From contig JADZCA010000038.1 in assembly GCA_020851795.1 (NCBI GenBank), positions 1-64,000 on the forward strand: a DNA stretch of 64,000 nt. Direction: 5' to 3'. This document shows, piece after piece, positions 27,556 to 37,042 of the stretch. The stretch's first letter is position 1. The number at the start of each line of letters is the position of its first letter. The position numbers were made by a program, and so were the translations under genes. The notes beneath the pieces are model-generated. The model saw nothing but the letters and a program-made list of their open reading frames with translations, searched no databases and was not told where the DNA came from. This DNA is from Planctomycetota bacterium. Lineage in GTDB: Bacteria > Planctomycetota > PLA2 > JAEUHO01.

Positions 27556-30500
27556 CTACGGCTGACGTTCGTAGGCCCCCACGTCGATCAGCGGCGTGGC
27601 CGACGAGCCGGTGCCCGCGACGATGCGCGGCTTGCCGAGCAGGTCGGTGTCCGGCGCGCCCTGCGACCCCGCGGTGAGCGAGTCGTAGTCGATGAACGCG
27701 TTGCCCGCGTCGATCGCCGGGCTCGTCGAGGCGAGGCGGTAGTCCTGCGACGCCGCCGCTACGAAGCCGGGGTTCGCCGCCACGAGGTTGCCCTGGCTGC
27801 CGGAGACGAACCCGGCGACCGTCGGCGCGACGTCGAAGATCGACGAGCGCACCGTCACCGTGCCGATGGTGACGACCGGCGGCCCGACCGTCGCGCCGCC
27901 GAGGTGGGGCCCGTCGGCGAGGATCGAGTTGCGCACGTCCACCAGCGCCGACGTCTCCGTGTACAGCGCGCCGCGCCCGACGAGGTGCACGTTGCCCGCC
28001 ACGGTGCACTGGAACACCGAGAGCTCCGCGCCGCCGCGCAGGTGCAGGCCGCTGCCCGTGTTGGCCTGGTTGGCCGCCACGAGGCACTGGGTGAGCAGCA
28101 CGCGCGAGCCGACGCCCACCTCGACGCCGCCGCCGAGCAGCCACGTCCCGGAGCTCGTGTCGATCGCCGAGTTGCCGACGATCTCGCACGACTGGAGCGA
28201 GACCCGCGCGCCGCCCGAGGTTGCCACGCCGCCCCCGCCCTGCGAGAGGTTGTCCACGATGCGGCACCGGTCGAACCGGACCGAGGCGCCCGGCGCGGAC
28301 CCGCCGAGGACGTACACGCCGCCGCCGTAGCCGCCGCCGCCCATGGGGATCGTGTTGTTCCCCTGGATCGTGCAGCGCAGGAAGGTCGCCTCGGTCAGGG
28401 TGCCCGGCGACCCGCCCGTCGTGAGGAGCAGGCCGGCGGCGTGGACGTCGCTCTGGTTGTCCGAGACGACACAGTCCACGAAGCTCGGCTTGCCGCCGTA
28501 CACCGACACCCCTCCGCCCGTGTCCTGCGCGCGGTTGCCGCGGACGACCACCCCGCGCAGCGTCGGCGAGGACTCGTAGACGAGCAGGCCGGCGCCGGAC
28601 TTCGCGAGCAGCTCGTGCAGCGGCCGCGGGTCGGTGTGCCCGCCGCTGGCGGAGCCGTCCTCGATGACGAAGCCGTCGAGCACGCACGCGGGCCCGACGC
28701 CGTTCTGGGTGCCCTCCGCCTCGACGAGCCCCGCCGTGACGACGTGCCGGGCGTGCGAGGGGAGCCCGGACAGCACGGTCGCGCCGCGGAGCGGGTCGGT
28801 CTGCCGCTGCGAACGGCGCGTCTCGGGCAGGCGGCCGACGGCGGTCGCCTGCCGACCGAGGAAGCCGCCGTAGAGGCCCACGTAGTCCACGAGGGTGAAC
28901 GACAGGTGCTCGGGCTGGAAGCCCGGAGCGGCCCCGTGCGCCAGCTCGAGGCCGTAGGTCCCTCCGGCCACCCAGATCTCCCCGACGAGCGCGCGGACCG
29001 CGGCCGGTGCGTCGGCGTCGGTCCGGCTCCCGACCGCGCGCCACATCGTCACGGCCTTGCCGAGATCGTTGTTCACGAGGGTGCCGGCCAGCGCGACGAT
29101 CGCCGCGTCGTGCGCGGTCCGCGCGGCGGCGAGTGCGTCCTGCAGGCTCGGGTAGGCGATGTCCCACGAGAGGCCGTCGGGCACCGCGTCCGTCAGGTTG
29201 CGCGCCGGCGCCGACGCGTCCACGTAGAGCCGCAACGCCGGGATCAGCGGGAAGGGGTCCGTGCCGTCGTCGAGGCCGTCGCCGTCGGTGTCGGCGACCC
29301 CGGGGTCGCTGCCGAGGCGCCGCTCGTCCTTGTCACCGAGCCCGTCGCCGTCGCTGTCGGCGAGCAGGGGGCTCGACCAGACCCGGCGGGGGTAGCCGCC
29401 CGTCGTCAGGACGCGCTTCGCGACGGGGACGTCGGCGGGCACGAGCACGTCGGCCACGCCCGGGAGCACGCCGGGCGCGCCCGCGAACCACCCGACGACG
29501 ACCTCGTCGGCGTCGGAGAGGTTGTCGCCGTCGGTGTCCACGTTCGCGTCGGTCGAGCCGAAGGCCTTCTCGGTCGCGCCCGACGCGCCGTCCACGTCGG
29601 GGTCGGAGACGAACGCGAGGCTGATCACGTCGCCCGCCTGCAGGCGGATGTCGCGGAACGCGAGGCCCGGGGCGGAGTGCTCCGGTCGCGAGCCGCCGAC
29701 GGCCCAGAACGACGCGCCGCGCTCGAGCGGGAACGTGAGCGGCACGTCGCCGCTGACGCCGTCGAGGCTCGAGAGCACCTCCTGCGTCACCGTGCCACCG
29801 CCCTCCGCGGTGTAGGTGACCTCCTGCGTCGAGAACGTCTTGCCGAGCAGCGACTCGAGCGCGTCGCCGAGGCGGAGGCCGGCGAGCACGCCGCCGGGCA
29901 GGCGGTCCACGTTGGTCGCGACGAGGTGGCGCTCGACCACGCCGCGGCCCGCGTCGATCTCGATCATCGCGGTCTGCGTGAACGTGTTCTCGGTCAGGAA
30001 GCGGAAGTCGATGCCCTCCGCGTTCTCGAGGTCGAAGGACGCCGTCTCGAAGCGCAGCGACGAGGGGTCGCGCAGGAACTCCTCGATCGTGTCGGCCGGC
30101 AGGTCGTCGCTCTCGAGCGTCAGCACGGGCGAGACGGAGCCGGGCGAGAGCACGATGCTGTCCACCTGGGGCCGCAGCGTGGCGATCGCCTGGAACCGCG
30201 CGACCTCGTCGACCGACGTGGCCTTGCGCCACCGCAGGACCGTGACGCCGAGGTTGGTCAGCCGGTACGCGATCGTGCGGCCCGGGTTGCGCACGCGCAT
30301 CCCCATGCGGATGCGCCCGAAGGCCGCCTCGCGCGTCTTCTCGAGGCTGTCCGCCTGCACGCGCGACGCCGTCTGCTCGATCGAGGAGGCCGACGTCTGG
30401 CTCAGCTCGTAGGTCGAGCCGCTCGAGACGCTCGACTCGGAGCCGGTGGTGTACTCCGCCTTGCCGGTGACCGCCGCCTCGGGGAAGCCGACCTTCACCT

Positions 30501-31503
30501 CGCCGCCGACCATGATCACCTCGGACGTGCCGTACGACGCCTCGGTCGAGAACGCGCTGCTCACCGACGTCTCGGTGCTCGTCCCGACGGTCAGCTCGGT
30601 GCCGTACTCGGTGGTCTGGCCCTGCGACTCGGCGTAGGTGACGAAGAGCGAGAGGTCGATCTCGCCCGCGGGCTCGAGCTGGATCTTCGGCACGTCGGCG
30701 AGGAGCGTCTTGCGGAACGGCGTGTCGAACTCGTCCGCGTCGGTGGTGCCGTCGCCGTCGGTGTCGGCGAGCGTCGGCGAGGTGCTCATCGGCGTCGCGT
30801 GACCGTCCTCGCCCACGACCAGCTCGTTGCCGTCGAAGAGCGACGCGTTGGGCGCCTGCGAGCCGTCGGCGCCGCGGGCGTCCTCGTCGGAGTCCACGCT
30901 CACCGGCGACGACCACCAGCGCGTCCACTCGTCGTAGTCCGAGAGCGTGTCGCCGTCGGTGTCCACCGAGCTCGGGTCGGTGCGCAGCTCGTACTCCTCG
31001 TCGTCGAGCAGGCCGTCCCCGTCGGAGTCGTTGCGGGCCGGGTCGCTCCGGACCAGGCGCCGCTCGAGCAGGTCGCCCGTCAGGCCCGTGCCCCACCCAC
31101 CGGCGTCCACGAGGATGCGGTAGCCGAGCACCTCGTCGGCGTCGCTGCGCCCGTCGCCGTCGGTGTCGGTGGCGTGCGGGTCCGAGCCCTCGCGCAGCTC
31201 CGTCGCGTCGTCGAGGCCGTCGCCGTCCGCGTCGGCGACTGCGGGGTCGCCCCACACGAGCCGCACCTCGATCGTCGGAGGGGTGGCGTTGCCGGCGACC
31301 GAGATCACGATCTCGATCGGGCGCGGCGTCGCCTCGTCGGTGTCGCTCATGCCGTCGTCGTCGGTGTCGACGGCGGCGGCGTCGGGCGGCGGCGGGCTCG
31401 ACGAGCCGGCGCCTCCGCCGCTGCACCCCGCGAGCGCGAGCCCGGCGGCGAGCAGGAGGGCGAGGGGACGGAAGGACGGTCGGACCGGGAGGCGGCGTGC
31501 CAT
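27556..31503 (-). CDS. Large surface lipoprotein with calcium-type DxDxDG repeats and a beta-helix
   Basis: 1315 aa. Lipoprotein signal with lipobox LALAGC (about residue 25). At least nine thrombospondin-type-3-like loops (DTDDDGMSD, DADGDGLDD, DTDGDGRSD, DSDGDGLLD, DTDGDGTTD, DSDGDGLGD and others) predict Ca2+ binding. The middle is Ser/Thr-rich and beta-structured. From about residue 930 a pectate-lyase/polymorphic-outer-membrane-protein-like right-handed beta-helix begins: FVIEDGSASGGHTDPRPLHE, GVVVRGNRAQDTGGGVSVYG, FLRCTIQGNNTIPMGGGGYG. It ends FDVGAYERQP-like (LIDVGAYERQP), a known end motif of such proteins. Probably a surface adhesin or structural protein; ligand unknown. Confidence 0.82.
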   Translation of the reverse strand: MARRLPVRPSFRPLALLLAAGLALAGCSGGGAGSSSPPPPDAAAVDTDDDGMSDTDEATPRPIEIVISVAGNATPPTIEVRLVWGDPAVADADGDGLDDATELREGSDPHATDTDGDGRSDADEVLGYRILVDAGGWGTGLTGDLLERRLVRSDPARNDSDGDGLLDDEEYELRTDPSSVDTDGDTLSDYDEWTRWWSSPVSVDSDEDARGADGSQAPNASLFDGNELVVGEDGHATPMSTSPTLADTDGDGTTDADEFDTPFRKTLLADVPKIQLEPAGEIDLSLFVTYAESQGQTTEYGTELTVGTSTETSVSSAFSTEASYGTSEVIMVGGEVKVGFPEAAVTGKAEYTTGSESSVSSGSTYELSQTSASSIEQTASRVQADSLEKTREAAFGRIRMGMRVRNPGRTIAYRLTNLGVTVLRWRKATSVDEVARFQAIATLRPQVDSIVLSPGSVSPVLTLESDDLPADTIEEFLRDPSSLRFETASFDLENAEGIDFRFLTENTFTQTAMIEIDAGRGVVERHLVATNVDRLPGGVLAGLRLGDALESLLGKTFSTQEVTYTAEGGGTVTQEVLSSLDGVSGDVPLTFPLERGASFWAVGGSRPEHSAPGLAFRDIRLQAGDVISLAFVSDPDVDGASGATEKAFGSTDANVDTDGDNLSDADEVVVGWFAGAPGVLPGVADVLVPADVPVAKRVLTTGGYPRRVWSSPLLADSDGDGLGDKDERRLGSDPGVADTDGDGLDDGTDPFPLIPALRLYVDASAPARNLTDAVPDGLSWDIAYPSLQDALAAARTAHDAAIVALAGTLVNNDLGKAVTMWRAVGSRTDADAPAAVRALVGEIWVAGGTYGLELAHGAAPGFQPEHLSFTLVDYVGLYGGFLGRQATAVGRLPETRRSQRQTDPLRGATVLSGLPSHARHVVTAGLVEAEGTQNGVGPACVLDGFVIEDGSASGGHTDPRPLHELLAKSGAGLLVYESSPTLRGVVVRGNRAQDTGGGVSVYGGKPSFVDCVVSDNQSDVHAAGLLLTTGGSPGTLTEATFLRCTIQGNNTIPMGGGGYGGGVYVLGGSAPGASVRFDRCRIVDNLSQGGGGVATSGGARVSLQSCEIVGNSAIDTSSGTWLLGGGVEVGVGSRVLLTQCLVAANQANTGSGLHLRGGAELSVFQCTVAGNVHLVGRGALYTETSALVDVRNSILADGPHLGGATVGPPVVTIGTVTVRSSIFDVAPTVAGFVSGSQGNLVAANPGFVAAASQDYRLASTSPAIDAGNAFIDYDSLTAGSQGAPDTDLLGKPRIVAGTGSSATPLIDVGAYERQP

Positions 31504-31664
31504 GGGAGGCTCCGAGGCCCCCGCGACGGGGGCGCACCGTCCGATACGCAGGACGACGTCGGGAGGGCTGACGGCCCGCCGCGCGCGCCGGGACTTCGGT
31601 CCAGCCTCGGACCGCCCCGATTGCGTATCCACCGGTGGAGGGTCGTCCTCCCCGAGGGTCCGCC

Positions 31665-32183
31665 ATGCGCCGCCTGCTGCCCGTCGTCGTCGCGCTCGCC
31701 CTCGCCGGTTGCGGGGGCGGCTCGGCGCCGGCCCCGGAGCCGGTCGCCTCCGGGCGCGCCGACCGTGCACCGCTCGCGCTCGAGGGCGCGCGCTGGCTCG
31801 GCGGCGACGGCGAGGTGCTCGACGCGGCGCGCGTCCCCGCCGCGCACGCCGGCTGCGGCGTCGAGCGGGTCGTGGCGTTCGTCACGCCCGGCGACGCCGC
31901 GAGCGACCGCCTCCTCCGCTCGCTGGCCGCCGCCGCCGAGACGCACCCGGAGCTCGTCGCGCTCGTCGCGACGTCCTCGCTCGACGCGGACGCGGTCGCG
32001 GCCGCGCGTCAGCGGACGGGCGCGCGCTTCCCGGTCCTCCTGGGCGCGACGAAGGCCACGCGCGACGCGTGGGCGAGCGGTCCCGAGGCGTGCGTGCGCG
32101 TGGCCGACCGTCGCGACCAAGTGGTCGCGCGCTCGATGATCCAAGTGCTCGCGCGGCTCGAGCCGCCGCCGTCGCGCAAGTAG
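31665..32183 (+). CDS. Small lipoprotein with thioredoxin-like features
   Basis: 172 aa. Lipobox VVVALALAGC at residues 7-16. The mature part (VERVVAFVTPGDAASDRLLR...VALVATSSLDADAVAAARQR) has the alternation of a thioredoxin/peroxiredoxin fold, and GARFPVLLGAT may be the cis-Pro region. The CxxC is missing, so redox activity is doubtful. ATG 31665 chosen because it puts the signal peptide first; ribosome binding site weak. Divergent from the large lipoprotein. Confidence 0.65.
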   Translation: MRRLLPVVVALALAGCGGGSAPAPEPVASGRADRAPLALEGARWLGGDGEVLDAARVPAAHAGCGVERVVAFVTPGDAASDRLLRSLAAAAETHPELVALVATSSLDADAVAAARQRTGARFPVLLGATKATRDAWASGPEACVRVADRRDQVVARSMIQVLARLEPPPSRK

Positions 32184-32211
32184 CGGGTACGGTCACCACC
32201 CGCCGGGAGCC

Positions 32212-32237
32212 GGCTCCGGCCGTCTCCGGCCGGAGCC
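32212..32237. terminator. Bidirectional hairpin between convergent genes
   Basis: Perfect 10-bp stem GGCTCCGGCC / GGCCGGAGCC with loop GTCTCC in the 78-bp gap between genes ending at 32183 and 32262. Confidence 0.65.
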
Positions 32238-32261
32238 CCGCGCACGCGTCTTCGCCCGCGA

Positions 32262-34583
32262 TCAGCGCCAGCGACCGCGCCCGCCGCCGCCGCCGCCGCC
32301 GCCGCCCCCACGGCTGCCACCCCCCCAGCCGCCGGTGGACTCGCGCGTGTTGGAGTAGTTGCGCCCCCACGCGTCGCCGGAGAGGTTGCGCTCGGTGTCG
32401 CCGCCGCTCCAGCCCGAGCGGTCCCACGTCGAAGGCGACTGGGTCATACGCTGCGTCTGCTGCTGCGGCGTGGGCCGCTGCCAGCCCGGGTCCTCCCAGC
32501 CGCTGCCCGTGTTCTTCTGCCAGCCGGAGCCGGGCTCGTACTTGTAGACGTTGCCGTCCTTGCCGGCGTAGACGTTGCCCGACGCGGTCTTGGCGACCCC
32601 CGACGTGCCGGTGGCTCCGGTGTGCACGGCGCCCGCGCCGCCCGCCGACGTCTGCCACGCCCCCGTCGAGCCCCACGCGGTGCTCGAGTGCGCCGTGCGC
32701 GCCCACGCGTCGCCCGACGTCACCACCGACTGGCCCCACGACCCGTACGGCGTCGAGCGCTGGTAGGTCGCTGCTCCCCGGCCCGTCGTCGGGTTGTAGC
32801 CACCGGCCGCACCGACCGCGCCGTTGGGGCCGTAGGCGTACGCGCCGCGCGCGGTCGCCCCCGTCCACGGGTTCCACGCCGACGCGGCGCCCGCCCCGCC
32901 GTACGGGCCGTAGACGGCCGCGCCGCGGGCCCACGTGCCGGTCGAGGGGTTGTAGCGGGCCTGGTAGCCGGCGCCGCCGTAGGGGCCGTAGTAGGACGCC
33001 CCGCGCACGAACGCGCCGTCGGCGTAGCTGTAGCGCACCGCCGAGCCGTAGGCGTACCAGGACGGCGGGTAGTGCCACGCGAAGTAGGGCGTCGCCCACC
33101 CGTCCCACGCCGCACCGACCCAGAGGCCCGCGCCGAACAGCACGAGGCCCGCGGCGACGTACGCGCCGGTGTAGCCGGCCGTGTAGCCGACGGTCACCGT
33201 GGTCGGCGTCACGTCGTACACGGTCACGTAGGTGACGTTGTAGTACGGGCTCGTCGGCGGGATCGTCTGGATCGCGGCCGGGACCTGCGTCGCGACGCTC
33301 CAGGGCCCGGTCGGCTGCGCCGCGGTGAACCACATGCCGTCGCGGCAGCAGTAGTAGGCGCCGGCGACGAGGAAGACGACGTCGGTCGAGTTGCTGCCGA
33401 CGCTGACGCCCTGGGCGCCCTCGACCGGCACGAAGCGCGGCGCGCCGTCCCACGTCACCGCGATCGTCGTCTTGGCGCGGTCCACCTTGGCGGTGGTGGG
33501 GATCGTGGCGAGCAGCACCGCCTGCTCGGCCTGCGGCGTGCCCGCGACCGACGCGAGGACGTGGCCCTTGGGCCCGTCCGACGGGATCCGCGCGAAGTCG
33601 GCCGGGAGCGAACGCGTCGCCGCGGCCCACGGGCCGGAGAGGCTGCGCGCCGAGAACCAGCGGCCCGCGGTCAGGAAGTAGTAGGTCCCCGTCGTGAAGT
33701 CGAGGAAGAGGTCCGACGACGTGTTGGGGACGTAGAAGAGGTTCGTGCCGGGGACCGAGACGAGCTGCGGGTCGCCGTCGGTCACGATCAGCTCGGCCGG
33801 GCGCTCCGTGACGAACACCGTCGGCAGGACGGCGGGGAGGTGCCCGGGCACGTTCTGGCGCACGCGGTCCCAGCCGCCGTCGGTGGGCATGCGGTAGAGG
33901 TCGGCCGGCAGCGTCGTCGCCGCCGTCCACGGGCCCTTGACGAGGTCGGGGGCGGTGAGCCACGAGCCCTCGTCGAGCAGGTAGTAGCGGCCGCCGGCCG
34001 GGTCCATGAGCAGCGGCCAGTTCGTGTTCGTCGCGAAGAGCAGGCTCGTGCCCTGCACGGGCTTGAACGCGGCCGGGCCGAGGAGCACGACGAGGAGCGA
34101 GGCGTGGTCGGCGTAGTAGATCGGCGGCGGCTCGAGGCTCACGTCGGCCGAGCGGGCCTGCGACGTGCTGTCGCGCAGGCTCGAGAGCACCCGGTCGAGC
34201 GAGAGCTCCCACGTCTTGTTCGGGTCCACGACCTGGCGCGCGACCGCGAGGCAGCGCGCGGTGTCGTCGGCCGACGCGTTGGGGAACTTCAGCTCCTCGT
34301 ACACGGGGCTCGAGACGAACACCGAGCGCTCCGTGGTGTTGACCAGCGTCGTCGCCTTGCCCGCGACGAAGCCGTAGACCGGCTCGGTGCGCCCGTCGAG
34401 CGTGACCGCGAGCGCCGCGCGGAAGCGCAGGGTCTGGTAGCCCTCCCACGCCTCGATCTGCGGCTGGAACACCGTGAGCTGGTCGGCGCCCACCTTGTGG
34501 ATGCGGGGCCAGCCCGGGTCCGCGGCGAGCGCGGGGGCGGCGAGCGAGACGAGCAGGACGAGGACGAGGATCGCGCGAGCCAT
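32262..34583 (-). CDS. Exported carbohydrate-binding-type protein with Gly/Tyr-rich tail
   Basis: 773 aa. Signal peptide (MARAILVLVLLVSLAAPALA). The ordered part (about 25-480) has repeated GTNLFYVPNTSSDLFLDFTT- and GRYYLLDEGSWL-type units. It matches a family generally annotated as carbohydrate-binding family V/XII (YYLLDEGSWLTA, YYFLTAGRWFSA, YYCCRDGMWFTA are three versions of one unit). Residues about 510-700 are Gly/Tyr/Ala-rich (YYGPYGGAGYQARYNPSTGT repeated with variations), and the end is a run of ten glycines before RGRWR. The tail could be a flexible surface anchor or self-associating segment. Start ATG with GGAGGGAACCG upstream. Confidence 0.78.
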   Translation of the reverse strand: MARAILVLVLLVSLAAPALAADPGWPRIHKVGADQLTVFQPQIEAWEGYQTLRFRAALAVTLDGRTEPVYGFVAGKATTLVNTTERSVFVSSPVYEELKFPNASADDTARCLAVARQVVDPNKTWELSLDRVLSSLRDSTSQARSADVSLEPPPIYYADHASLLVVLLGPAAFKPVQGTSLLFATNTNWPLLMDPAGGRYYLLDEGSWLTAPDLVKGPWTAATTLPADLYRMPTDGGWDRVRQNVPGHLPAVLPTVFVTERPAELIVTDGDPQLVSVPGTNLFYVPNTSSDLFLDFTTGTYYFLTAGRWFSARSLSGPWAAATRSLPADFARIPSDGPKGHVLASVAGTPQAEQAVLLATIPTTAKVDRAKTTIAVTWDGAPRFVPVEGAQGVSVGSNSTDVVFLVAGAYYCCRDGMWFTAAQPTGPWSVATQVPAAIQTIPPTSPYYNVTYVTVYDVTPTTVTVGYTAGYTGAYVAAGLVLFGAGLWVGAAWDGWATPYFAWHYPPSWYAYGSAVRYSYADGAFVRGASYYGPYGGAGYQARYNPSTGTWARGAAVYGPYGGAGAASAWNPWTGATARGAYAYGPNGAVGAAGGYNPTTGRGAATYQRSTPYGSWGQSVVTSGDAWARTAHSSTAWGSTGAWQTSAGGAGAVHTGATGTSGVAKTASGNVYAGKDGNVYKYEPGSGWQKNTGSGWEDPGWQRPTPQQQTQRMTQSPSTWDRSGWSGGDTERNLSGDAWGRNYSNTRESTGGWGGGSRGGGGGGGGGGRGRWR
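32278..32307. repeat. (CCG)n microsatellite in coding sequence
   Basis: Around nine consecutive CCG triplets (GGC/GGT Gly codons on the minus strand) at the 3' end of the carbohydrate-binding-type gene, encoding the poly-Gly stretch. Copy number could vary by slippage without shifting frame. Confidence 0.7.
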
Positions 34584-34687
34584 CGGTTCCCTCCGGCGGT
34601 GCACCCGTGCGCACGCCGCGCGGCCGGTCGCGGGGCACGAGTCCCGGGGCGACCGCGGTGGCGGGCGGAGCAGGGGAGCGGCGAGTC

Positions 34688-34801
34688 TAGCCCGCCGAAT
34701 CCACGAGCTCCGACCGCGGCCCGACGGGCGTCCGGCGCTCGACGGGCCTCCTCCCACCGGACGTCGGCGAGCGAGGCCACCGTGGACTCGTGCGGAGCCC
34801 C
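34688..34801. repeat. Short degenerate copy of the structured repeat (copy G)
   Basis: Starts with TAGCCCGCCGAATCCACGAG, a near-perfect left arm. It includes GACGGGCGTCCGGCGCTCGA, the reverse complement of a stretch of copy C. It ends near 34801 in an imperfect right arm (CGTGGACTCGTGCGGAGCC). The core hairpin is missing and the length is about 114 bp. It lies between the modC 3' end (34852) and the upstream side of the gene starting at 34583. Confidence 0.5.
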
Positions 34802-34851
34802 GCGCACCCACCGACCTGCGAGAAACGGATACGGATCGGCCGATCGGGGCG

Positions 34852-35493
34852 TCACCCCGCTGCCGCGGGGCGCAGCCCGCCCGGCGTCAGCTCGAAGACC
34901 TCCTGCGCGAGCGAGGCGACGTCGCGTTCGTCGTGGCTGACGAGCACGACGACGGGCCCGGGCGTGCCCAGCTCGGTGCGCAGGAGCGCCGAGAGCGCCT
35001 CGCGGCGGGGGCGGTCCAGCGCGGCGAACGGCTCGTCGAGCAGCAGGAGACGCGGCCGCGAGAGCAGCGCGCGGGCGAGCGCCACGCGCTGCGCCTCGCC
35101 GCCGGAGAGGTGACGCGGGCGGCGGGCGAGCAGCGGCTCGAGCTCGAAGCGGCCGGCGAGCGTTCGGGCCTCGCCCTCGTCCGCGCCCGCGAAGCGGAGG
35201 TTGCCGAGCACCGTGCGGTGCGGGAACAGGCGCACGTCCTGCGGCACCCAGCCGACGCGACGGCGGTGCGGGGCCACGCGGACGCCCTCGCCGAGCCACC
35301 GCTCGCCCTCGACCTCGACGCGGCCGGTCGCACGCGGCTCGAGGCCGGCGAGCACGCGCAGCAGCGTGGACTTGCCCACGCCGCTCGGGCCGACGACGGC
35401 CACGCGGCGCGCCGCGGTGCGCAGCGTCGCCCGCAGCGCGAGCGACCCGACGTCGAGCGCGACGTCGAGCGAGAGCGTGGCGTCAGCGCCCAC
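34852..35493 (-). CDS. modC: Molybdate ABC transporter ATP-binding protein
   Basis: 213 aa, GTG start overlapping the end of modB by 11 bp. Walker A GPSGVGKST, Q-loop WVPQDVRLFP, ABC signature LSGGEAQRV, Walker B LLLLDEP, switch His in LVSHDERD. Shorter than E. coli ModC (about 350 aa) because the C-terminal molybdate-binding Mop domain is absent. Together with modA and modB it forms a high-affinity molybdate (possibly tungstate) importer. Confidence 0.92.
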   Translation of the reverse strand: MGADATLSLDVALDVGSLALRATLRTAARRVAVVGPSGVGKSTLLRVLAGLEPRATGRVEVEGERWLGEGVRVAPHRRRVGWVPQDVRLFPHRTVLGNLRFAGADEGEARTLAGRFELEPLLARRPRHLSGGEAQRVALARALLSRPRLLLLDEPFAALDRPRREALSALLRTELGTPGPVVVLVSHDERDVASLAQEVFELTPGGLRPAAAG

Positions 35494-36178
35494 GGTCGAG
35501 CTCCAGCAGGCGACGGTGGCGGCGCGCGAGGAGCTCGTAGCCCGCCATCGCGCCGAGGGCGAGCAGCAGGCTCGCGCCGACGAGCTTCCACGCCTCGCCC
35601 TCGCCGTGCGGCGACTCGAGCGCGGTGTAGACCGCCATCGGGATCGTGCGCGTCTCGCCCTCGATGTTGCCCGCGAGCACGATCGTCGCGCCGAACTCGC
35701 CCAGCGACCGCGCGAAGGCGAGCGCCGCGCCCGCGAGCAGGCCGGGCGTCGCGAGCGGCAGCGTGACGCGGAAGAACGTGCGCGCCGGCGAGAGGCCGAG
35801 CGTCCACGCGACTTCGTCGTGGCGACGGTCCACGGCCTCGAAGGCGCCCCGCGCCGCGGCGACGAAGAGCGGCAGCCCGACGACGACCGCCGCGACGACG
35901 GCCCCCGCGAACGTGAACGGCACGGCGAGCCCGTGCTCGGCCAGCCATCCGCCCACGACCCCGCGACGACCGAGCAGCTTGAGCAGCACGAAGCCCGTGA
36001 CCACGGGCGGCAGGACGAGCGGCGCGTACACGAGCGCGGACACGACCGCCTTGCCCGGGAAGCGGCGGCGCGCGAGGAGCCACCCGAGCAGCACCGCGGG
36101 CGGGCACGTCGCCAGCGTCGCCCACGCGGCGACGCCGAGCGAGAGCCGGACGGGGTCGGTGGCGGCGAAGAGGGTCAC
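35483..36178 (-). CDS. modB: Molybdate ABC transporter permease
   Basis: 231 aa from GTG 36178, which overlaps the modA stop (GTGA). About five transmembrane helices. The EAA loop that contacts the ATPase is visible: EVAWTLGLSPARTFFRVTLP then ATPGLLAGAALAFARSLGEF. The open frame extends further upstream through modA, but coupling to the modA stop fixes this start. Confidence 0.93.
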   Translation of the reverse strand: MTLFAATDPVRLSLGVAAWATLATCPPAVLLGWLLARRRFPGKAVVSALVYAPLVLPPVVTGFVLLKLLGRRGVVGGWLAEHGLAVPFTFAGAVVAAVVVGLPLFVAAARGAFEAVDRRHDEVAWTLGLSPARTFFRVTLPLATPGLLAGAALAFARSLGEFGATIVLAGNIEGETRTIPMAVYTALESPHGEGEAWKLVGASLLLALGAMAGYELLARRHRRLLELDRGR

Positions 36179-36981
36179 GGCGTGGGCGGCCCGAACCCGT
36201 GCTGGCGGAACACCGCCTGCGCCTGCGGTCCACGGCAGTACGCCACGAAGCGGGCGGCCGCGTCGCGCTGCGCCGCACCGGCCACGGCGGCGGCCGGGTA
36301 CACGATCGGCGGGTGGCTGTCGGCCGCGAACGCGAACGCGACGCGCACACGAGGCTCGGCGAGGGCGTCGGTGCGGTAGACGACGCCGCCGTCCACCTCG
36401 TCGGTCGCCACGAGGCGCAGCGTCAGGCGCACGTCCTCGCCCGGCTTGACCCGCGGCCGGACCGCCGCCCACACCCCGGCGTGCTCGAGCGCCGCCCGGG
36501 CGTACTTGCCCGCCGGGACGTTCTCGCCGGCGAGCGCGACGGAGCGGAGCGCCCCCGGCAGCGCCGCGGGCGAGGCCGGGGCCTCCGCGGCCCGCTGCGG
36601 CACGGCGAACACGAGCTCGTTGCGGGCGACCACCGCGCGGCTCGCCTCGTCCACCTTGCCGGCGTCGGCGAGGCGCTTCATCCACGCCTCGTCGGCGCTG
36701 AACAGCGCGTCGGCGGGCGCCCCCTGCTCGATCTGCGGCACCAGCTTGCTCGTGGGCCCGAAGGAGAACGAGACGTCCACCCCGCTCTGCGGCGTCCAGC
36801 CGGCCGCGACCTCCTTGAGCACGTCGGAGAGGCTCGCCGCCGCGAACACGACCACCCGAGGACGCGCGGACGCGCCCTCGGGACCGCAGCCCGCCAGGAC
36901 GACCAAGGCCCCGAGCGCCAGCCCCGCGAGGAACGAGCGACGAGCGACGGGGTCCGCCGGGGGCGTGTCGGCGCGGGGCAT
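36175..36981 (-). CDS. modA: Molybdate-binding periplasmic (lipo)protein
   Basis: 268 aa. The N-terminus carries a twin-arginine motif (ARRSFLAG) and a lipobox (VVLAGC), so it is probably a Tat-exported lipoprotein. The family signature VVVFAAASLSDVLKEVAAGW opens the mature chain, followed by SFGPTSKLVPQIEQGAPADA and LFSADEAWM, which line the oxyanion site in ModA. The C-terminus has the usual IVYPAAAV... end. First gene of the modABC operon; the start is 61 bp from the divergent regulator. Confidence 0.94.
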   Translation of the reverse strand: MPRADTPPADPVARRSFLAGLALGALVVLAGCGPEGASARPRVVVFAAASLSDVLKEVAAGWTPQSGVDVSFSFGPTSKLVPQIEQGAPADALFSADEAWMKRLADAGKVDEASRAVVARNELVFAVPQRAAEAPASPAALPGALRSVALAGENVPAGKYARAALEHAGVWAAVRPRVKPGEDVRLTLRLVATDEVDGGVVYRTDALAEPRVRVAFAFAADSHPPIVYPAAAVAGAAQRDAAARFVAYCRGPQAQAVFRQHGFGPPTP

Positions 36982-36985
36982 CTGC

Positions 36986-37012
36986 GCGAGTTGTTACCTA
37001 TTGTTCCTTGTA
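36986..37012. promoter_or_regulatory. AT-rich direct repeats between modA and its divergent regulator
   Basis: In a 61-bp divergent intergenic region, TTGTTACCTA (36991) and TTGTTCCTTG (37001) are two similar decamers exactly one helical turn apart, by far the most AT-rich patch for kilobases. Likely promoter/operator for modABC and the HTH regulator. Confidence 0.5.
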
Positions 37013-37042
37013 GGGGCGAATCGTAGGCTCGCGGGCCATCGG

